From Chitinophaga cymbidii (GTDB lineage Bacteria; Bacteroidota; Bacteroidia; Chitinophagales; Chitinophagaceae): DNA of 64,000 nt. Numbering within the stretch: position 1 is the first letter of the stretch; the number at the start of each line of letters is the position of its first letter. A model generated the notes under the pieces. That model saw only the letters and a list, made by a program, of their open reading frames with translations, was not told the origin of the DNA and ran no database searches. Positions 25,578 through 33,867 of this stretch are shown in pieces. The stretch spans positions 1,302,001 through 1,366,000 of the forward strand of contig NZ_BKAU01000001.1 of NCBI RefSeq assembly GCF_007992715.1, read 5' to 3'. Position numbers and translations under genes: made by a program.

Positions 25578-27368
25578 TTATTCTTTGATGAACCGGTAGC
25601 GGAACCGGGCGTTGGGCGCCGCGTCGCCTTTGTCCAGCCAGTGCAGCGGGTCCCCGTCCGCCGGCGCATTGTCCACCCATTTAAAATCCAGCGTAAAAGC
25701 GCTGCCGGTGATGTCCAGCATCTTTTTGGGGATACGCAGCTCCAATTCGTTCGCCTGCGTGCGGTAAGGTATGTACGCCACCTGCTCCCAGCTCCAGCCT
25801 CCTTTGCAGCGTTCCAGCGAAACCTTTCCCTTCCGCCGGCTGCGGCCGAGCAGGAAACGGAAGCCTTCCCAATGCGGCTGCCAGCTGTCTTTTATGCCGA
25901 TATAAAGCTGCATCCAGCTGGAATCCGGCTGCGTCAGGGGTTCCGCGGTACGGACGTAAAACGAGATATATTCTTTTTCAGCAGCGACCTTCGCCGTGAC
26001 GATATCGTTGCGGCCGGTGTTGTTCACGTACGCTTTGATCCGGCCCCAGCCGGGATGGTTGCGGTGAAAGGTATCGCCCGCATCATCTTTAAAAACCGGC
26101 ATTACCGGCTGCCAGTCCGCAAAACGCCCATCCATCCTGACCACATACTCCTGTTTCGCCACCGGCAGCGAACGGGCGCCTTTGAATTTCCGGATATTGT
26201 TCACCAGCTGGTAGTAGTAATTGTCGCGGAAAGCGCCTTTCACCGGTTCCGCATCCCGACTGTATTCCGCATTGTAAAGATCCACAAAGAAGGTTTCGCC
26301 GGCTTTTCTCGGTTTGCCGATAAATTCCTTTGGACCGCTGCCGTTAAAGCGCATGGCGATCCATTCATTCCATCCCGTTACAAATACAAATTCAGGGTCT
26401 ACTTCCAGCGCGCGTTTCCACTGTTCGGCAAAGTACAGCCCTTCCGCGGAGCGCTGTTCGTCCGGCTGCTTTCCGTCATGAAAGCTGCGGCCGATGTTAA
26501 ACACGGGATGTTCCGCCATTGCCACGCTGATCTGCTCCGGTTTATCTTTCGATTCATGCCAGCCGTAAGCCTGCGGGGTATGGTCCACCCAGGTCCATTT
26601 ATCTTTTCCATCGCCGAACCACTCCTGGTCTTTGCTCCAGGCCCAGGACCGGCGGATGGTGAAGAAAGCGCGGGTTTCGGCCGTAGCGGCTTCATTTGGA
26701 CAAAGCAGCAGGGGTTTTCCTTTCCAGTAGAACCAGAGGTCCTGGAAGCGCCGGGGTTTGTAGAGGCTGTCGTACAACCGCTGCACCGTTTTCTCCGGCG
26801 AAGTGTTCACAATGAAAGCCAGCGACGGCGTGCTTTTTCCTTCCCGGCGCATCTCCTGGTAAATGATAGCGAGTTTGCTTACCTGGGGCAGGTAGATATA
26901 TGCGTTGGTCACATCCAGTATGATCACGTCCACGCCCGCGTCGGAGAGCATCTGCGCGTGTTTCCGGATGATCCATTCATCGTCCGGCAGATAGTAGCCG
27001 AAGTAAGGCTCGGCCCAGTAATGCCAGGCCAGGTGGGGGCCGTATTGCGGATGCTGTGGATGAGCGGCCAGTATTTTGCTGTTATCGTATGGACTGGCGG
27101 TATCTGTTGGCAGTTTCGGCATCACGCCTTCGTCCGGCGGTGCCACGGTGGTGTGCTGATCGTAGCCATGCGCGCCGTGCCAGATGAAGTAAAAGATCCC
27201 CACATACCTGTTGCGGCGGATGTTGCCGTGCTGCGTTTCCGTTACCAGGGAGCGGCCTGCGCCGTCGGTAGCCACCCAGGTATCGGCGCCGGAAGAGGAC
27301 AGCAGCTGCGCGATGCCGTGTGACGGGAATAGCAGCGGGGATAGGAGGAGAACAAGGACGCTTTTCAT
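25578..27368 (-). CDS. Secreted GH71/GH99-like protein with C-terminal CBM9-like domain
   Basis: A 596-residue exported protein. ATG 27368 gives the signal peptide MKSVLVLLLSPLLFPSHGIA; the frame runs 47 codons further upstream without signal character. Residues 45-400 look like a TIM barrel of the glycoside hydrolase 71/99-like clan: YVGIFYFIWHG near the start, LAWHYWAEPYFGYY, DAGVDVIILDVTNAY, and FVTGWNEWIAMRF near residue 335, where the Glu of GWNEW is the typical catalytic-site residue. Residues about 430-590 are beta-rich with MDGRFADWQPVMPVFKDDAGD at the front, the usual opening of a CBM9-like carbohydrate-binding module. Substrate unknown; mannan-type or other alpha-glycans would suit the clan. 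Confidence 0.72.
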   Translation of the reverse strand: MKSVLVLLLSPLLFPSHGIAQLLSSSGADTWVATDGAGRSLVTETQHGNIRRNRYVGIFYFIWHGAHGYDQHTTVAPPDEGVMPKLPTDTASPYDNSKILAAHPQHPQYGPHLAWHYWAEPYFGYYLPDDEWIIRKHAQMLSDAGVDVIILDVTNAYIYLPQVSKLAIIYQEMRREGKSTPSLAFIVNTSPEKTVQRLYDSLYKPRRFQDLWFYWKGKPLLLCPNEAATAETRAFFTIRRSWAWSKDQEWFGDGKDKWTWVDHTPQAYGWHESKDKPEQISVAMAEHPVFNIGRSFHDGKQPDEQRSAEGLYFAEQWKRALEVDPEFVFVTGWNEWIAMRFNGSGPKEFIGKPRKAGETFFVDLYNAEYSRDAEPVKGAFRDNYYYQLVNNIRKFKGARSLPVAKQEYVVRMDGRFADWQPVMPVFKDDAGDTFHRNHPGWGRIKAYVNNTGRNDIVTAKVAAEKEYISFYVRTAEPLTQPDSSWMQLYIGIKDSWQPHWEGFRFLLGRSRRKGKVSLERCKGGWSWEQVAYIPYRTQANELELRIPKKMLDITGSAFTLDFKWVDNAPADGDPLHWLDKGDAAPNARFRYRFIKE

Positions 27369-27528
27369 AGATGGAATATAAGGGCCATGCAGGGGAAATG
27401 CATCCTGCACCTTCCTGTGCAGGACGCGAAAAGAAAAAAAATTCCTAATTTTTATCCGGTACCTGTCCTGTTTTTCATTTCCCGCTTGATATGATTGTAA
27501 ACAATTCAATCACACACAATCTGACATT

Positions 27529-27879
27529 ATGAAAGAGTTCATTTTAATTTTCAGGCATGAGGATGGCAGCAAAATAGCATCCCCGGAGCAGATACAGGTA
27601 TGGATGAAGCAGACGATGGACTGGCTGGGCGGCATTGCCGCGCAGAACAAGCTGGTCAGCCATGGAAACGGCCTGTCGTTTGAGGACAGCAAGGTGGTCC
27701 GGCATAATAACATCGTGACGAACGGGCCTTTCGGCGAGATCAGGGAAACCATCGGCGGATATGTTATTGTGCGGGCGGAATCTGTGGAGGAAGCAGTGGA
27801 GTTCGCAAAAGGATCGCCTGTATTGCAGGGCGAAGGCAACAGCGTGGAGGTCAGGAAGATCGCCACACATGAATTTTAA
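27529..27879 (+). CDS. YCII/DGPF-domain protein
   Basis: A 116-residue YCII-superfamily protein (dimeric ferredoxin-like fold). The FILIFRHEDG start, the VTNGPFGEIRETIGGYVIVRAES core (a DGPF-like GPF motif) and EAVEFAKGSPVL are diagnostic. It stands 20 bases ahead of a sigma-factor gene. DGPF proteins are the standard companions of ECF42 sigma factors and are thought to be targets or partners of that sigma factor; the biochemical activity is unsettled. Confidence 0.92.
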   Translation: MKEFILIFRHEDGSKIASPEQIQVWMKQTMDWLGGIAAQNKLVSHGNGLSFEDSKVVRHNNIVTNGPFGEIRETIGGYVIVRAESVEEAVEFAKGSPVLQGEGNSVEVRKIATHEF

Positions 27880-27899
27880 ACACCGGGGCTGGCTGAAAA

Positions 27900-29132
27900 A
27901 TGACGGGACCGCAGGAATTGATACCACACCTTTTCAGAACGGAGGCCGGCAGGATAACGGCCGTGCTTTGCAAGAGCTTTGGCCTGGACCACCTGGAAGC
28001 GGCGGAAGATATCACAAGCGAAACGTTCATGGCCGCGCTGGATGCGTGGCCGCGAAAAGGCATTCCCGAAAACCCCGTGGCATGGCTGTATGCCGTTGCA
28101 AAGAACAAGGCCAAAAATCATCTCACCCGTCAGCATCTTTTTTTAAAAAAGATCGCTCCGGAAATAACCGGACAGGCATCCACCGAAACCACAGACATTG
28201 ATATCGATCTGTCCGACAACGGTATTACCGACAGCCAGCTGCAAATGCTATTCGCGATCTGCCATCCGTCCATACCGGCGGAAGCGCAGATCGCCCTGTC
28301 GCTCCGCATTCTCTGTGGATTCGGGATCGAAGAGATCGCGAACGCCTTTTTAAGCAATAAGGAAACGATCAGCAAACGGCTGGTCCGCGCCAAAGAGAAA
28401 CTGCGGGCGGAAAAAGTAATACTGGCATTTCCTTCGGGCGAAGAAACCGGCAGACGGCTGGAAACCGTGCTCACAACACTCTACCTGCTTTACAGCGAGG
28501 GATACTATTCAGCAACGCAGGACGCCGTACTGCGGGAAGACCTTTGCCTGGAGGCCATGCGGCTGACCTATCTGCTGATCCGGCATGACAGCACCGACCA
28601 ACCGATGGTCAATGCCCTGCTGGCACTGATGTGTTTTCATTCTTCGCGTTTCCCGGCAAGAAAAGACAGCCATGGTGAAATGGTGCTTTACCAGGAACAG
28701 GATGAATCGCTGTGGGACCAGGAACTGATCGCCAAAGGCGCCTACTACCTGCACCGGGCGTCAACAGGAAAAAACGCTTCCCGATATCATCTCGAAGCCG
28801 CTATCGCTTACTGGCATACTATCAAGATCGATTCTCCGGAAAAGTGGGAAAATATCCTTCAGCTGTACAATCAGCTGCTGCAAATAGAATATTCTCCCAT
28901 TGCGGCGCTCAACAGAACTTTCGCTCTCTCCAAAACAAAAGGAAAAAAAGCGGCGATCGCCGCCGCGGAAAAGCTGCAACTGACCGGCAATCATTATTAC
29001 CACACGCTGCTTGGCGAGTTGTACACGGATATCGACAACCAGCAAGCGAAAGCCAGCTTTCAAACGGCTTATGACATGGCTAAAACGGCGGCGGACAAAC
29101 AGGCTATCCGGAGGAAAATGGATGCGCTTTAA
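27900..29132 (+). CDS. ECF42-type sigma factor with C-terminal TPR-like extension
   Basis: A 410-residue RNA polymerase sigma factor, more than twice the size of a normal ECF sigma. Region 2 is at about 10-75 (HLEAAEDITSETFMAALDAW), region 4 at about 110-170 (LSLRILCGFGIEEIANAFLSNKETISKRLVRAKEKL), and the rest is a helical TPR-like extension (about 180-405) with the conserved LYSEGYYSATQ, ALMCFHSSRF and AIAYWHTI blocks. ECF42 factors use this extension instead of an anti-sigma factor, and are encoded with DGPF/YCII proteins as here. The stop codon overlaps the convergent GHL10-PGRP gene by 3 bases. Confidence 0.92.
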   Translation: MTGPQELIPHLFRTEAGRITAVLCKSFGLDHLEAAEDITSETFMAALDAWPRKGIPENPVAWLYAVAKNKAKNHLTRQHLFLKKIAPEITGQASTETTDIDIDLSDNGITDSQLQMLFAICHPSIPAEAQIALSLRILCGFGIEEIANAFLSNKETISKRLVRAKEKLRAEKVILAFPSGEETGRRLETVLTTLYLLYSEGYYSATQDAVLREDLCLEAMRLTYLLIRHDSTDQPMVNALLALMCFHSSRFPARKDSHGEMVLYQEQDESLWDQELIAKGAYYLHRASTGKNASRYHLEAAIAYWHTIKIDSPEKWENILQLYNQLLQIEYSPIAALNRTFALSKTKGKKAAIAAAEKLQLTGNHYYHTLLGELYTDIDNQQAKASFQTAYDMAKTAADKQAIRRKMDAL

Positions 29133-31153
29133 CCGGCCTGGGGCATGGCCAGCAGCTCGGTCACCCTCTTTTTGATATACCCGTTCTGCAAATAATGATA
29201 CAGGTTTTTCCCCGGGCAGGTGGTTTGCCGGGAATGATCACGGTGCGATGCGATCTTTTCAACCGGGATGTTGTATTTCCTGCTGGCATGGGCTATCAGT
29301 CTGACCAGCGCATCCAGCTGGCGGGGGTCTACCTCCTGCACTTCAAGGTTCCCGAGACAGGTAATGAGCAGGTGCCCGGAAGGGTCGTACTCCGTGGCGG
29401 TTTCGCCGGCGGTGTGCACATCCCGGCCTTCATAGATCGTTCCATCCGGCGCGATCAGGAAATGATACGGCACATCGCTCCAGTTCCGGTCCGGCCCCAT
29501 GCCCCATCGCTGAATGGCGTTGATCTTCCTGGCAGCGTCGGCCGTTGGTGCAAGGCGGGTGCCTTCGTGATGAATGGTGATGTAAGAAAGCTGATGTGAT
29601 TTATACGGCCGCGCGGGCGCTGCATTCCATCCGGAACGCGGCACGATGGCAACATCGGTGAGGTTCAGCTGCAAGGCTTTGAACGCGCTCTCATTGCCGG
29701 TGCGGTCAACGGCCGTTACGGCAACCTGGCGCAAGCGTTGTTTGCCATCCTGTACGGGTATCAATGCGGTGCGGTCGCCGCGGTTGTATATTTTGTACGT
29801 CCATGTGTTATCGTATTGCATATGCACTACCCATCGGAATACATCATTCGCATCGGTGTGCGACCAGTTGATGCGCACCTGATCGCCCTGCTGCGCGGCC
29901 TGCGCTACGGGCATGGAGGGCGCGGTATGGTCCAGCCAGGGGCTTGCCGGCACGAGGGCGTCATTCCTGTATGGCCCTTCGAGCAGGGCTTCGGCCAGTG
30001 CGGGGTTGCGCATGACGGCGGAGAGGTTCCAGTGCACGGCGCCGGCGCTTTGCGGCAGCATGCCGCGTGTGATCATGATCTGGCTGAGGGTTTCGCGTAC
30101 GCTTGGCAGGGCCGTATCCCTACTAACGCTCATGCCGGGCCAGAGGTGACGGGACTGCGTGTTTTCGCCCGCCCACCAGCCTAAAAGCACGGGGAAACTC
30201 TGGGGGATGCGGTTGATCGGCCAGTACAGCTGCGGCGTGAAATAATCGATCCATCCCTTGTTCAGCCAAAGCTTTGCATCCGCATACAGCTGGTCGTACT
30301 GATCGAAACCCGCTGTGGAAGCCGGATGGCCGGGGCGCCATATGCCAAATGGGCTGAGTCCGAATTTCACATGCGGTTTTACGGCCTTGATTTCTTTATA
30401 CACGCGCTCAATGAAAGTGTTCACCGCATCCCGCCGCCAGTCGCCACGGGAAAGCTTTCCGCCGGATGCCTGATAAGCTTTCCAGCTTGTGCTGTCGGGG
30501 AAGTCTTCGTTATTATTGTAGGAAGGATAAGGATAGAAATAATCATCGAAATGAACGCCGTCGATATCGTATCGTTTTACGATGTCCATCACCACGGCGG
30601 CGGAATGGTCCTGCGTGCCTTTCAGCGCGGGATCGAACCACCAGTAGCCTTCTTTGAGGAATAACACCAGCTCCGGTCTTTTCTTTACGATGGATGTTTC
30701 CGTCACTTCGCCGCCTGCTTTGTGATGCGCGCGATAAGGGTTCAGCCAGACGTGCAGTTCAAGGCCGCGCGCGTGTGCTTCTTTTGTCCAGAATTCCAGC
30801 GGATCGTAATACGGGTCCGGGGCTTTTCCCTGCGTGCCGGTGAGGTAATATGACCAGGGTTCCAGGTCACTTTTGTAGAGGGCATCGGCCTGTGGGCGTA
30901 CCTGGAAGATGACGGCGTTAAAATGATGATCCTTCAGGAAGTCGAGTATCCGGATGGCTTCCGCCTGCTGCTCCGCGGTGCTGAGAGCGGGCGTATCCGG
31001 CCAGTCGATATTCGCGACCGTCGCCACCCAGGCCGCGCGGAACTCTGCCGCTGCTTTTGGGGTGGACGGGGGGATCTGTGCGGGTTGCTTTGTGGGTTTC
31101 GATGAGATACAGGCTTGCAACAATAACAGCGCAAATAACAGATGTCTGGTCAT
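29129..31153 (-). CDS. GHL10 family glycosyl hydrolase fused to PGRP/amidase domain, lipoprotein
   Basis: A 674-residue lipoprotein (signal ending LLLQAC). Residues about 35-400 are a GHL10/DUF187 (YngK-like) TIM barrel: EFRAAWVATVANIDWP, FNAVIFQVRPQADALY, LELHVWLNPYRAH and the DIDGVHFDDYFYPYP strand with probable catalytic acids. A fibronectin-III-like segment (about 410-505) follows. The last ~160 residues are a peptidoglycan-recognition/N-acetylmuramoyl-L-alanine amidase domain with likely zinc ligands H528 or H529, H637 and C646 (HRDHSRQTTCPG). GHL10 proteins can cut denuded glycan strands of peptidoglycan, so the fusion would couple peptide-stripping with glycan cleavage in one cell-wall enzyme. 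That coupling is inference. Confidence 0.9.
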   Translation of the reverse strand: MTRHLLFALLLLQACISSKPTKQPAQIPPSTPKAAAEFRAAWVATVANIDWPDTPALSTAEQQAEAIRILDFLKDHHFNAVIFQVRPQADALYKSDLEPWSYYLTGTQGKAPDPYYDPLEFWTKEAHARGLELHVWLNPYRAHHKAGGEVTETSIVKKRPELVLFLKEGYWWFDPALKGTQDHSAAVVMDIVKRYDIDGVHFDDYFYPYPSYNNNEDFPDSTSWKAYQASGGKLSRGDWRRDAVNTFIERVYKEIKAVKPHVKFGLSPFGIWRPGHPASTAGFDQYDQLYADAKLWLNKGWIDYFTPQLYWPINRIPQSFPVLLGWWAGENTQSRHLWPGMSVSRDTALPSVRETLSQIMITRGMLPQSAGAVHWNLSAVMRNPALAEALLEGPYRNDALVPASPWLDHTAPSMPVAQAAQQGDQVRINWSHTDANDVFRWVVHMQYDNTWTYKIYNRGDRTALIPVQDGKQRLRQVAVTAVDRTGNESAFKALQLNLTDVAIVPRSGWNAAPARPYKSHQLSYITIHHEGTRLAPTADAARKINAIQRWGMGPDRNWSDVPYHFLIAPDGTIYEGRDVHTAGETATEYDPSGHLLITCLGNLEVQEVDPRQLDALVRLIAHASRKYNIPVEKIASHRDHSRQTTCPGKNLYHYLQNGYIKKRVTELLAMPQAG

Positions 31154-31265
31154 GTTACTAAAAATACGGAAAGTTTATGCCGGTTGCAAGTCCTGATGCC
31201 CCATGGTGCGGCATGTTTTCCACAATCCGGCCGCGTGCAGTTCAACCAGGCATCCTGATACCCCG

Positions 31266-31682
31266 CTATTTCAATTTAACCGGAAACACCTGTTTCTCCC
31301 CGTTCACTTCTATCTCCGACTCACTGTACGTCGCCGGGCGCATCGCGGGCGTTCCGTTTGAAAAGCCGTATTTCTCCTGCGGAATACCGAAAACGTTCAG
31401 GTCCAGATCCTGGTTATCATTTTCATCGAGAAATACCGATATGGCGTATTTGCCAGCGGGGATGTTGTCGAATAGCGCCTTCACTTCATCCTGATCTTCT
31501 ACTTTTATCATCTTCACAAAAACGGTCTGTTTGGGCTTCATAAAGGATTTCTTGTTATCATACCAGCCAACGTAGAGCGTGCCTTTCTTCTTTTCGATAT
31601 TGGTGATGTGTACTTCCTGCGCTGTTTGCGCCTTTGCAAAAATGGACAGCAGCAGGCATAAAGCGGTTAGATATAAATGCAT
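31266..31682 (-). CDS. DUF2141 domain secreted protein
   Basis: A 138-residue protein with a signal peptide (MHLYLTALCLLLSIFAKA, cleavage before Q) and one DUF2141 domain. Family marks are LYVGWYDNKKSF near the front, IPAGKYAISVFLDENDNQDLD in the middle and FGIPQEKYGFSNG near residue 105. DUF2141 proteins are small exported beta-sandwich proteins of unknown function, widespread in Bacteroidota. Monocistronic. Confidence 0.92.
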   Translation of the reverse strand: MHLYLTALCLLLSIFAKAQTAQEVHITNIEKKKGTLYVGWYDNKKSFMKPKQTVFVKMIKVEDQDEVKALFDNIPAGKYAISVFLDENDNQDLDLNVFGIPQEKYGFSNGTPAMRPATYSESEIEVNGEKQVFPVKLK

Positions 31683-31697
31683 ACAATGGTTTTAAGG

Positions 31698-31850
31698 TTA
31701 AGGTATGCCGATAGTTTCATTGTTATCGCCTCTTTTCTCACCCGGTTTGTCTTTCGGCGCGTTTTTTTTCTTTTCCGGGGGACGGGGTTTATGTTCTTTT
31801 TTCACCGGCGTAGCGGGGCTCCGGCCTTTGTTCTCTGGATGTTTTTTCAT
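31698..31850 (-). CDS. Small Lys/Pro/Glu-rich protein (50 aa)
   Basis: From ATG 31850 the frame encodes 50 residues dominated by Lys, Pro, Glu, Arg and Asn (MKKHPENKGRSP..., ...PPEKKKNAPKD..., GDNNETIGIP at the end). No hydrophobic core is present, so it should be disordered and basic. It is divergent from the histone-like gene, with 108 bases between the two starts. Real small proteins of this composition occur in the phylum, but composition alone is weak evidence. Function unknown. Confidence 0.5.
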   Translation of the reverse strand: MKKHPENKGRSPATPVKKEHKPRPPEKKKNAPKDKPGEKRGDNNETIGIP

Positions 31851-31958
31851 GATAACGTTTATGGCTATGCAGGGAATACTATGCCAAATTGTGGTGGCAC
31901 AGGATTTGGGGCGGTTTGTTCCTGAAAACTCTCTTTTAAACCCATTAAAATCCTGATC

Positions 31959-32477
31959 ATGGCAAAGTATTCCAAGAAAGCTGGTGAAAAGGTGGAAGAT
32001 GTGATGCATGAGATGCATGAAGGGAAACTGAAAAGCGGGCGTAGCGGAAAGAAGGTGACCAGCCGCAAGCAGGCGATCGCCATAGGATTGTCTGAAGCAA
32101 GGAAAGAAGGCGCGAAGGTGCCGAAGAAAGCCGCCGGTAAGAAGGCGGCGAAGAAGGGAACTAAAAAAGCGGCTGCGAAGAAATCAACCGGGAAAGCCGC
32201 TACCAAGCGGTCACCGGCGAAAAAGGCTACACGAAAGGGTGGAACGAAGAAAGCGGCCGCCAAGAAGTCAACCGGAAAATCCGCTACCAGGCGGTCGCCG
32301 GCGAAGAAGGCTACACGAAAAGGCGGAACGAAGAAAGCGGCTGCAAAGAAATCCACTCAAAAGAGCGGAACAAAAAGCGCAACCCGAAAAACCGCAGCAA
32401 AGCGATCTCCCGCTAAAAAGGCGGCGGCAAAGAAAGCTACACGAAAGAGCAGCGCCAGGAAATCCACCGCCAGCTGA
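31959..32477 (+). CDS. DUF6496 plus histone H1-like Lys/Ala-rich DNA-binding protein
   Basis: A 172-residue, very basic protein. Residues 1-55 form a DUF6496 domain (MAKYSKKAGEKVEDVMHEMH, GKLKSGRSGKKVTSRKQAIA). Residues 58-172 are a histone H1-like tail of Lys, Ala, Thr, Ser and Arg without acidic residues. It contains three copies of a 28-residue unit starting GTKKAAAKKST, two of them nearly exact and the third interrupted; at DNA level they start at 32157, 32241 and 32325, 84 bases apart. AlgP/Hc1-like proteins of this kind bind DNA or RNA and compact the nucleoid. It ends before a clear terminator. Confidence 0.9.
   Translation: MAKYSKKAGEKVEDVMHEMHEGKLKSGRSGKKVTSRKQAIAIGLSEARKEGAKVPKKAAGKKAAKKGTKKAAAKKSTGKAATKRSPAKKATRKGGTKKAAAKKSTGKSATRRSPAKKATRKGGTKKAAAKKSTQKSGTKSATRKTAAKRSPAKKAAAKKATRKSSARKSTAS
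32157..32408 (+). repeat. 84-bp coding tandem repeat (about three copies)
   Basis: Units start at 32157, 32241 and 32325 within the histone-like gene. Units 1 and 2 differ by few substitutions, many silent; unit 3 diverges after about 33 bases. The unit length is a multiple of three, so copy number can change without breaking the frame. Confidence 0.8.
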
Positions 32478-32524
32478 AACAGCTACATCATCATGTATTT
32501 CCCGCCGCGGAGATTCATGTTATC

Positions 32525-32560
32525 AACAGGGCAGGTCAATAAATTGGCTTGCCCTGTTTT
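32525..32560 (+). terminator. Rho-independent terminator after the histone-like gene
   Basis: Perfect 9-bp arms AACAGGGCA (32525-32533) and TGCCCTGTT (32550-32558) with a T run to 32560. Confidence 0.8.
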
Positions 32561-32598
32561 CATTTTCATTAATTTCATTCCGCCAAACCCGCACATGT

Positions 32599-33120
32599 AT
32601 GATCAAGTTCACCGCCGTCCTGAAGAAGTTCGGCGTCCAGGGTGAAAAGACCGGCTGGACGTATATCGATATACCGGCAGATATTGCCGGCAAGCTCAAG
32701 CCTGGTAATAAAAAGTCATTCCGCGTAAAAGGCAAGCTGGACGTGCATCCCATAGAACAGGTCGCATTGATGCCCTCTGGCGATGGCAACTTCTTCATGC
32801 CCATCAACGCCGGTATGCGCAAAGGCATCGGCAAACGGCAGGGGGCGTCCGTGAAGGTGCAGCTGGAAGCGGATGATGCCGCTTTTAAATTGAACGATGA
32901 GTTCATGGCTTGTCTTGAAGATGAACCGCAGGCGCTCGCGTTTTTCCAAAGCCTGGCGCCAGGCCATCAACGCTATTTCAGCAACTGGATAGATAGCGCA
33001 AAGACCGATGGCACCCGTGCGAAACGGATCGCACAGACGATCAACGCGATGCTGCGGAGTATGAATTTCGGGGAGATGATCCGGGCGTTGAAGGCGGAGA
33101 AGGACAGGATGGGAGAATAA
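32599..33120 (+). CDS. YdeI/OmdA-like protein with DUF1905
   Basis: A 173-residue protein. The frame is open far upstream through the histone gene, but ATG 32599 after the terminator gives the family's start. Residues 1-95 are DUF1905 (FTAVLKKFGVQGEKTGWTYIDIP, GNKKSFRVKGKLD), and the C-terminal part (about 110-170) is the YdeI/bacteriocin-protection (OmdA) helical domain, with FFQSLAPGHQRYFSNWIDSAKTDGTRAKRIAQTI. The molecular role of the family is not established; a link to envelope stress or bacteriocin resistance has been proposed. Monocistronic. Confidence 0.88.
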   Translation: MIKFTAVLKKFGVQGEKTGWTYIDIPADIAGKLKPGNKKSFRVKGKLDVHPIEQVALMPSGDGNFFMPINAGMRKGIGKRQGASVKVQLEADDAAFKLNDEFMACLEDEPQALAFFQSLAPGHQRYFSNWIDSAKTDGTRAKRIAQTINAMLRSMNFGEMIRALKAEKDRMGE

Positions 33121-33131
33121 AATATAGTTTC

Positions 33132-33158
33132 TATTTTTGGAAACTTTTCTTATTTTTG
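33132..33158 (+). promoter_or_regulatory. Tandem TATTTTTG elements in front of higBA
   Basis: The 8-mer TATTTTTG occurs twice, at 33132-33139 and 33151-33158, both exact TAnnTTTG matches. The second ends 3 bases before the toxin ATG and would give a leaderless mRNA; the first would give a leader of about 15 bases. The direct repeat could also be a binding site for the antitoxin. Confidence 0.45.
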
Positions 33159-33161
33159 CCT

Positions 33162-33476
33162 ATGGGTGAAGATGTAATCAGGTATTTCAAAACAATATTC
33201 CTCGAACAGGTCAGGTCTTTTTTCAAGAGTATTGATAAAAAGGCAGTCAGAAAAATCCTTTACAATGTTGACCTTGCCGAACAAATCAATGATCCACGGC
33301 TATTTAAAAAGCTGAATGATAATATATGGGAGTTCAGAACAAAGTATGGCAATCTGCAATACCGGTTGCTGGCCTTCTGGGATAAAAGCGATAAACAAAA
33401 TACCCTGGTCGCAGCCACACATGGGATCATCACAGCGGAAGACATCAGGCGATTATACTTTCAAGATCAAGATTAA
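33162..33476 (+). CDS. higB: RelE/ParE-superfamily toxin (HigB/Gp49-like)
   Basis: A 104-residue toxin of the phage-derived Gp49-like/HigB family. The strand order and motifs fit: FLEQVRSFFKSIDKKAVRKIL, then KKLNDNIWEFRTKYGNLQYRLLAFWD, which is the RelE-fold core with the basic Arg residues expected for mRNA interference, and LVAATHGI near the end. It precedes the antitoxin by 11 bases, the reversed toxin-antitoxin order characteristic of HigBA. The start at 33162 is set by the promoter position and family length. It would act as a ribosome-dependent mRNA endonuclease; catalytic details are not proven here. Confidence 0.88.
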   Translation: MGEDVIRYFKTIFLEQVRSFFKSIDKKAVRKILYNVDLAEQINDPRLFKKLNDNIWEFRTKYGNLQYRLLAFWDKSDKQNTLVAATHGIITAEDIRRLYFQDQD

Positions 33477-33487
33477 AAGTAACGCTT

Positions 33488-33814
33488 ATGGCAAAGGGAA
33501 AACTCAAATCATACACGCTCGCTGAAGTAAAAGACGAATTCATTGGCCGCAAAGGAACATCGGAAAGGGAGCAGTACGAATATGAATTACGAATGGACGT
33601 GCTCGGTCACATGATAAAGAAAGCCCGGCAGGAACGTAACATGACGCAGGAAGAGCTTGGCAAGCTGGTGGGCGTGCAGAAAGCGCAGATATCGAAACTG
33701 GAGAGCAGCACCAACAGCGCTACCATTGATACGATCGTAAAGGTATTCAAGGCGTTGAAAGCGGAGATCCGGTTCCAGGTTAAAATGGAAGGACAGTACC
33801 TCCATCTGGGTTAA
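33488..33814 (+). CDS. higA: XRE-family antitoxin (HigA-like)
   Basis: A 108-residue antitoxin. An N-terminal toxin-facing region (about 1-40, ending GTSEREQYEYELRMDVLG) precedes a canonical HTH-XRE domain (about 42-95, RQERNMTQEELGKLVGVQKAQISKLES), and a short basic-hydrophobic tail follows. It should neutralise the upstream toxin and repress the operon, probably by binding around the repeated TATTTTTG elements. No other gene is in the unit. Confidence 0.9.
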   Translation: MAKGKLKSYTLAEVKDEFIGRKGTSEREQYEYELRMDVLGHMIKKARQERNMTQEELGKLVGVQKAQISKLESSTNSATIDTIVKVFKALKAEIRFQVKMEGQYLHLG

Positions 33815-33867
33815 CGCATTTAACTTTTCCTTAGTAAAAAACAGGATATCTTGCCCGGCAGATCACC

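Noticed and set aside
32157..32408. Regular 84-bp repeats considered as a CRISPR or regulatory array
   Set aside because: They are contiguous, without spacers, and in frame within the histone-like gene.
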